NCBI GenBank assembly: GCA_033782935.1
Contig: JAWQEG010003810.1
Span: 74,501-138,500 of the forward strand
DNA length: 64,000 nt
Source of the DNA: Petrolisthes cinctipes
Taxonomy: Eukaryota > Arthropoda > Malacostraca > Decapoda > Porcellanidae
Direction of reading: 5' to 3'
Under the pieces are notes generated by a model. It was not told where the DNA came from and searched no databases. It worked only from the letters and a program-made list of their open reading frames with translations. Positions 58,275-64,000 of this stretch are shown here, one piece after another (position 1 is the first letter of the stretch; each line of letters starts with the position of its first letter). Both the position numbers and the translations under genes were made by a program.

Positions 58275-61200
58275 CTACTTAAATCCACCAAAACGAGGAT
58301 GGCGTACCAGAAGTTCCTCCAGAACCTGGTGGTTCAGCAGGTGTCGACAAACCACATCAAGTGGCAGGCCCTGGGGCAGCAAGTGTCGGACAGTGGGGCA
58401 GGCCAGGCAATAGTGCTCTACAGTGTTAGCACGAGGCGCTCGACACAAGCAACACTCAGTGAAGGGAGGCTCACCCTGCATCCCAGCAACCTGCCACGGT
58501 GGCCAGTAGCCAAGCCTCAAACGACCAGAGACTACATTGTGCCTACGAACCATGAGGCCTCGACGATGGTAGGAATATTTGTGATGGCAGACAGACTCAT
58601 AATGTGTGATGGAGATGCTGAAGGGCCTCTCTGCATCCCTGCGTCGCCGTACAGGGAGGAGAGCGGCGGAGTGGACTTTAGAGAGGTAACATGTCAGGGA
58701 GAGAGGACGTCCAACACCACGAGGAGGCAGATGGCAGGCTTCCTTTGCGAGTCTGTCAACTGTACCATTGTGACGTAAACATACATGGGATGGCACCCAT
58801 AAACATTTGACAGTCAAGTTATGATGACGCAATAAGGACAAAAACGATAAAATCTGCTGAACAACAGTAGAGTGTGTGGGCTGAACATTAGAGAGAGAAT
58901 GAAGGGCAGGTCTGGAGTCTCAAAAAATGGCAGCATTCACTCCACGTTGACAAACAAGACTAACAGCATCCAGAATGGCATACAGTTCACACAATGTTGA
59001 GCTAGAGTGGTTACAGAGACGACGGCCAACCCTGCCCCCTGGAGGTGACTCCATGTCAGGTGAGAACACGGCACAACCTGCTGCACCATCCACCTGCAAT
59101 GAGCCATCAGTGTAGAGGCAGTATGGATCTGTGATGGAGGACGTCACTTTTTCTATGTGTTCCAGAGCCAACTGCCGCTGTAGAGAAGGCAGTTCCGACT
59201 TCGAAGTAGGTGTGAACCTCACATCAGGTGTTGCTAGCATCCACGAAGGGGGTCCTAGGGGGACGTCGGCCACCATTATATCTATATTAAGACTACGGAG
59301 CATAGAGGAAACAGACCTTATAAGAGTACGTACAGCAGGCAGTATGGGAGGGACCGGGTAGTTTGGTCTAAGAGAAGTCCTAAGACGCAACTCACGCTGC
59401 ATGTTCACTATCCTGGTCGACATTGGACAACCGAGAATTATTCTCATTGCTCTATTCTGAAATTTTTCTAAAGTTTCAAGAGTAGCCCTGGGAAGTTGAA
59501 TCAGAGCAGGGGAGAGGTAATCAACAACTGAACGAATAAAAGCAATATAGATAGTTCTGGCTACTGGGATGGAGATGCCCGAGGAGTTGTTAGTGAGCCA
59601 TTGAAGTGGTGTAAGTCGGCGCTAGAAACGACCCAATAACTCCTGGACAATGGGATGGTCTTGAGGTCTGGCAGGGACAATTGGCCAAATATTGACTGGT
59701 GCGCCCAGGTAGCGATACTGGGAACACATGGGAATGACAGTCCCTCCAATGGTGAACACTGGCCGAGCTTGAGGAAGGCGGCAGGTGAATATTCTGGTCT
59801 TATCTGGGGAGACAATAATACCACAGTGAGAGGAGGACACAGAGAAGGAGTCAAGAAACTGCTGGAAATCCCTTGGTGAGGTAGAATGAACACAGATATC
59901 ATCAGCATAGCACGTAATTGTAGTTCCAGGTATATCAGGGAGAGAAGTGAGCAGCCGATGCATCAGAATATTAAATAACAATGGGCTGAGAACACCCCCT
60001 TGAGGCGTACCAAGATGAAAACTGCGCAAAGGACTGAGCGCACCACTGAAAAACACACGGGAGGTCCTGTTACTCAGGTAGCCCCGAATCCATCGTAATA
60101 GATTACCCTTTATCCCAAAGTCAACCAGTTGATCCAAAATGACGTCGCTATTAGCAACATCGAAGGCACTTCGAAGGTCAATGAAGGCCACAACACTGTC
60201 CCTGTTAAGGCGAGTGTACAGGTCGACTAGGCAGTGGTGTGTGCTCTGCTGGGGAAGGAAACCAAACAGCCATGGAGAAAGGCGATCCTGCAGTCTGTAC
60301 ATGAGACGATTGAGTAAGATTCTCTCCATAACCTTACAGAAACAGGAAGTAAGGGAAATAGGCCTGAACTTCGCAGTGCCGGGATTAGGGATGGGTATTA
60401 TTGTGCTGCTGGTCCAGGCTCGGGTACACAACCATCACGAAGACAAAGATTGTACAGTAGAAGTAGAGGGTTCCCAGGAACTTGTTGAAGTAGGCGCAGC
60501 ACAGCATAAGTAATACCATCATCACCAGGGGAAGAAGCTCTACCCCGAGAGAGAGCACGTTGCAACTCCTCCTCAGTTATCTCCTCTGCATCATCGTCAT
60601 CATCTTGCAACAGAGCAGACATTAGACGTAGCCGATGGACAGCAGCACGGGAAGTGAGTGCATCTTGTATGTGGATGGGTAGACTGGCTGAGGTAGATTG
60701 TTCTGACCAGGCATCGACAAGTTGTTGGGCATAGTCGGCGGGAGTGTGATGACGAGCAGTGGCCGGTGTCTTTTTAACAACCCGACGGATGAGGTGCCAC
60801 ATAGAAGCCACACTTGTTTGCTGGTTGATGCTGTCCGTGAACCGCTGCCAAGACTCAGTGTGAGCACACTCCTGCAGGGCAACTAAAGCGTCCCTAGACA
60901 TCTGGTAACGATGAAGCAGGTCAGGAATGGGGTTGGCTTGAAACAATAGGCCATTACGTTCAGCCTCCTCCTTTGCCTCTTGTATACGTGCATCCAGCGT
61001 CCAGGAGTGGGCAGTATGGCGATGCTGGAGGTGTGGCCTGGAGACGTATAGCCTATAAAAGTCATGAGTAGCAGATACAAGATCAGAGTACAACTGTTCA
61101 GCTGATGATATGTTAAATGTAGGGAATACATGGGCCATGAATAAGATGTAAGTCAGGCAATATTTAGGGGGCACAGCAATACGCAAACGAGTGGCTGAAG

Positions 61201-61870
61201 CACTTGACCCAGCAGTTAGAGAATAATGAAACCGAAGAGCGATGTGATAAGAGAATAAGTCTGGCACGGAGGAGCACAGGACCTGAGATGCTATCAGGCC
61301 AGACGAGAGGATGTAATCCAGAGTACCTCCCCGGCAATGAGTGGCACCGCCAGTGTCCCATAGTGTCAGATGATGCTTGCGGATGTATGAAAGGAGACGA
61401 ACACCATTACGATTAATAGAGCCAGAACCATCACCCAAATCAGAATGTCGAGCATTAAAATCTCCCATATAAAGTTGCAAAGTTGCACTGTTGGAGAAGG
61501 AAGAGCCTCAAGAGTGAGTCTAGCTGGGGCAGAATAGACATTACATAGTTGTAATACTCCATTCCCAGGTAGAACCTCAAATAGCTGAAAGGTCATCTCA
61601 GGATCAGTGTAGGTACGGAGAAGGCGATGTGGCAAGGAGCTATGTACGTAAGTCAGGAGACCATTCCTTACCAGATGAACATATGGCACATAACCTGAGA
61701 GAGGAGGAGCTTGCCCAGCAGAGTGCGGCCGTCCTGGAAATGCTTCCTGGAGAAAAATAACACTGGGATGATGACGAAAAACATAGGCCTTGAGTTGAGT
61801 GAGCTTAGCATAACTGGTGATACCACATACATTCCAGGAGATGACATCCAGCCGGCAATCACTAGCGAAC
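58275..61870 (-). pseudogene. LINE D ORF2: endonuclease, reverse transcriptase, RNase H
   Basis: The endonuclease starts near 61,860 (DVISWNVCGI, VIFLQEAFPG) and continues with GDFNARHSDLG after a frameshift near 61,470. A second frameshift near 60,410 leads into the RT: IIPIPNPG, FRPISLTSCFCKVMER, AFIDLRSAFD, GTPQGGVLSP and YADDICVHS. In-frame stops follow at 59622-59624 and 58920-58922. The RNase H has LYTDGS, TLCELYAILDA and VPSHVCLRHNGTVDRLA. A CCLCRAPRANTVEHYCLAC zinc knuckle closes the protein. At least two frameshifts and two stops make it inactive. Confidence 0.9.
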
Positions 61871-63329
61871 TTTGTATTTGGAGGTAGAAGTCCGGTGAGT
61901 GGGGGCAGATGAGCGACCTGGAGAAGATGGACTAGGAGAAGGGACTGACTCGAAAAGCTTTTCAAGGCGAGATGCAACAGTATCCATCTTTTCGGTAAGG
62001 GTAGTGACAGTTGAGATGATGGCCTGCTGAGCCTCGACTAAGGTGGAGAGTTTGGAGTCATTGGCAGCCTGCGCGGCAACTAGCCCATCAATCCTGGCTT
62101 CAAGGGCAGAAAAGCGGTTCTCGAGAGCCGTACATCGTGCCATGAGGGTAGCCACAGACTTGCGGAGGGCCATGTCTGGAGGTGAGGCAGGGCTGGTAGG
62201 AGGAGCAGACTGGGGGAGGTGGTGGTGGTGGCGGTGGCGGAGGCGGAGCAATAGTAGTGACACGAGCCTGGACCTGACGTCGAGTACATCCATGCCACAC
62301 GTTAACCCCTGGCTGAAGGCATCGTGGACACTTCCTTCGAGACGTATCTTCAGGAGGTGAAGGCTGAGAGGTAGAGGCAGCAGGACGTGATGATTCACCC
62401 CTGACAGGACACGTCTTGGAATCATGGTCGGCCGCACACCATGCACACTTCGGCCTGGCAGAACAGTACCGGGAGATATGCCCAACTCTCCAGCACCTGT
62501 AGCACCAAGGCTGGTCATTATGAAGTTTCCTCACCTCACACGGTGGAAGACAAGAGAGGAAATCAAAGGAAATCTCATTTGGAGGTGGATCGGGTTGACT
62601 CCAGACAACAACAATACGGCTAATGGGGGAACCATCTTGGATAAAACGACGGGCAAAGTACACACCAGGGTATCCTTTGGCAATTTTCTGGTCAACATCA
62701 ATAGTAAAACGGGTGAGGATGTAACTAGGGAACTTACGAGGCCTCTCAGGTGAGTCTTCAAGAATGAGAGGCAGAGATAAAAATTCACCAGCCTTCACTC
62801 TATCAATGATGTCCTGACGCTTCCTAGAGATGTAGACAAACCGGGAGGTGACAGCAGCCATCTTGACTTCAGCCAGTTCACGCTGCAACTGGAAGGCCCT
62901 GTTGACATCAGACAACCAACGCAGCTTTGTGTCCGTAGATGGGTTTCCAGAGAAGGAGAGTTTGACATAGGCATCTCTCGGGGCAAAAGCAGGAAGGTTG
63001 GACGAGGGCAAGGAGTTGGTATACAAAGAAGAAACACCAGGGTGAGGCAGAGAAGGTACGTCGTGCACAGCTGAAGCACCCTTGGCAGTCTTGGCAGCTG
63101 GAGGCAAACAGTCCACACCATCGGAATCCTGCGAGGAGTCGGACGAGGCATCAACAGGTCGCTTGGTAGAGGTTGAGGAGGTGGACGGCTGCAACCTGAG
63201 CTGCGGAGTGACCGAGGAGAGGGGGGGAGGGTTGCGAGAAGGCAGCTCAGGCCAGTGATCCTCAATTGGAGACTCGTCTTCCTCCGACATTGCCAAGTCG
63301 GCCTCCAAGCAGGAATCCGCACTCTCCAT
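61862..63329 (-). pseudogene. LINE D ORF1 with three zinc knuckles
   Basis: The ATG at 63,329 opens an acidic, Ser/Pro-rich N-terminus, followed by an RRM-like region around 62,600-62,960. Three zinc knuckles follow: CYRCWRVGHISRYC, CAWCAADHDSKTC and CPRCLQPGVNVWHGC. The frame is lost in a (CCACCG)n proline tract at about 62,205-62,240. In the other frame the protein continues as a coiled coil (MALRKSVATLMARCTALENR...) and ends at 61,862. One slippage-type frameshift in a repeat is the only break seen. Confidence 0.88.
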
Positions 63330-63639
63330 CAGGCCAGGCAAGGCCTAGATGGAAAGCAAACAACAACACAAACAACTAAACACTCAATCAGCCAGGGACA
63401 CACACACACACACCCACACACACACAGACAATCATAACAAAACTATACACAGAACCACAAAAGACAAACAACACCAGCAACACCACAGAAACAACAACAC
63501 ACAAACAAGAACTCACAAACAACACAAAAAACACAAACAAGAGCTCCAAAACAACACAAACAACATCACAAACGAAAATGGAGGCAGAGCGCCACGAGTA
63601 CGTCCACACTCCACCTGTTCTGGAGCGAGACTGAAGCAA

Positions 63640-63670
63640 GCCTGGATACATATTTTGGATTGCGAGTGTA
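63640..63670. mobile_element. CACTCGCAATCC family MITE, right end only
   Basis: CCTGGATACATATTTTGGAT and GCGAGTGTA match the right terminus; the rest is missing, perhaps displaced by LINE D. Confidence 0.7.
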
Positions 63671-63817
63671 CCGTTGAAGTTTGTTATCATCTGACATAGC
63701 AGTGAGCCAATTACAACGCTTATCTTGTCGCTTCCATACTTGCTGGAGTTAATTTTATACTCCATCATCAGGTTATTTGAAGCAGACCAGCAGGATACTT
63801 GTTATGTCTCATGACTG
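63671..63817. mobile_element. MITE related to 44,847-45,264
   Basis: Core ATCTGACATAGCAGTGAGCC ... CATCAGGTTATTTGAAGCAG matches the outer MITE at 44,847. Confidence 0.6.
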
Positions 63818-63819
63818 TA

Positions 63820-63990
63820 CACTCGCAATCCAAAAATTTTATCCAGGCTTGCTTCGAATAGCCTGATCGAGTATTAATTAAGCAAGCTCAGGCAAATATG
63901 AAACAGGATAAGTGTTGTAATTGGTTCACTAGTATGTCAAATTATTCGAAACTTCAACAAGACCTGGATATAAATTTTGGATTGCGAGTG
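63820..63990. mobile_element. CACTCGCAATCC family MITE, copy 4
   Basis: 171 bp, same length as copy 1; TA at 63818-63819 and 63991-63992. Confidence 0.9.
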
Positions 63991-64000
63991 TACACATATA

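Larger units (their letters stand above)
58054..63640 (-). mobile_element. LINE D, near full length, decayed (I/R1-like)
   Basis: Minus-strand non-LTR element: poly(A) tail (T-run at 58,054-58,089), 3' UTR with the GGTAGGCGGGACCCATGAG block, ORF2 (58,275-61,870), ORF1 (61,862-63,329) and a C/A-rich 5' UTR. A 5'-truncated sister copy lies at 28,561-28,816. Broken by several frameshifts and stops. Confidence 0.9.

Overview
This is a stretch of animal nuclear genome, most likely from an arthropod and probably a decapod crustacean. The reasons are the very high load of dinucleotide and tetranucleotide microsatellites, the mix of I/R1-like, CR1-like and RTE-like LINEs, an envelope-bearing gypsy-type LTR retrotransposon, tRNA-derived SINEs, and many short TA- and TTAA-flanked inverted-repeat elements. 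There is no bacterial gene organisation. The taxon is inferred, not proven.

Layout. 1-10,250: a LINE open reading frame (RT and RNase H) split by a complete 6.84-kb piggyBac element (313-7149, TTAA on both sides, intact 707-aa transposase). 10,260-12,960: the 5' half of a second LINE (ORF1 and endonuclease), decayed. 12,962-13,303: a gypsy integrase scrap. 13,399-25,693: a gypsy/errantivirus-like LTR element (726-bp LTRs, CCAT target duplication, gag-protease-pol in one frame, envelope gene). Its 3' LTR is split by a 2.9-kb LINE with a long open frame. 25,700-33,400: decayed gypsy gag, SINEs, MITEs and a 1.1-kb GT-rich minisatellite.

33,416-54,893, minus strand: the only host gene I can support. 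Nine exons join in phase at GT-AG junctions into a predicted 880-aa protein: signal peptide, pentraxin domain, a divergent lectin-like segment, one LDL-receptor class A module, then a complete Cys-loop ligand-gated ion channel (ligand-binding domain with a perfect 15-residue Cys loop, four membrane helices). It looks like a recognition ectodomain built onto a pentameric channel, and I know of no characterised protein with this order. The introns are packed with MITEs, LINE scraps and satellites, and a 30-bp x ~26 tandem array ends 7 bp upstream of the start codon.

49,600-64,000: SINEs, a P-element-like transposase remnant, a CR1-like 3' end, a foldback element carrying five TGACGTCA octamers, and a 5.5-kb minus-strand LINE broken by frameshifts and stops. 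Mariner-type MITEs surround it.

Apart from the channel gene, essentially every recognisable coding stretch belongs to a mobile element. The nesting gives a relative order of insertion: LINE before piggyBac; LTR element before the LINE in its 3' LTR; RTE-like LINE before its TA-flanked MITE.
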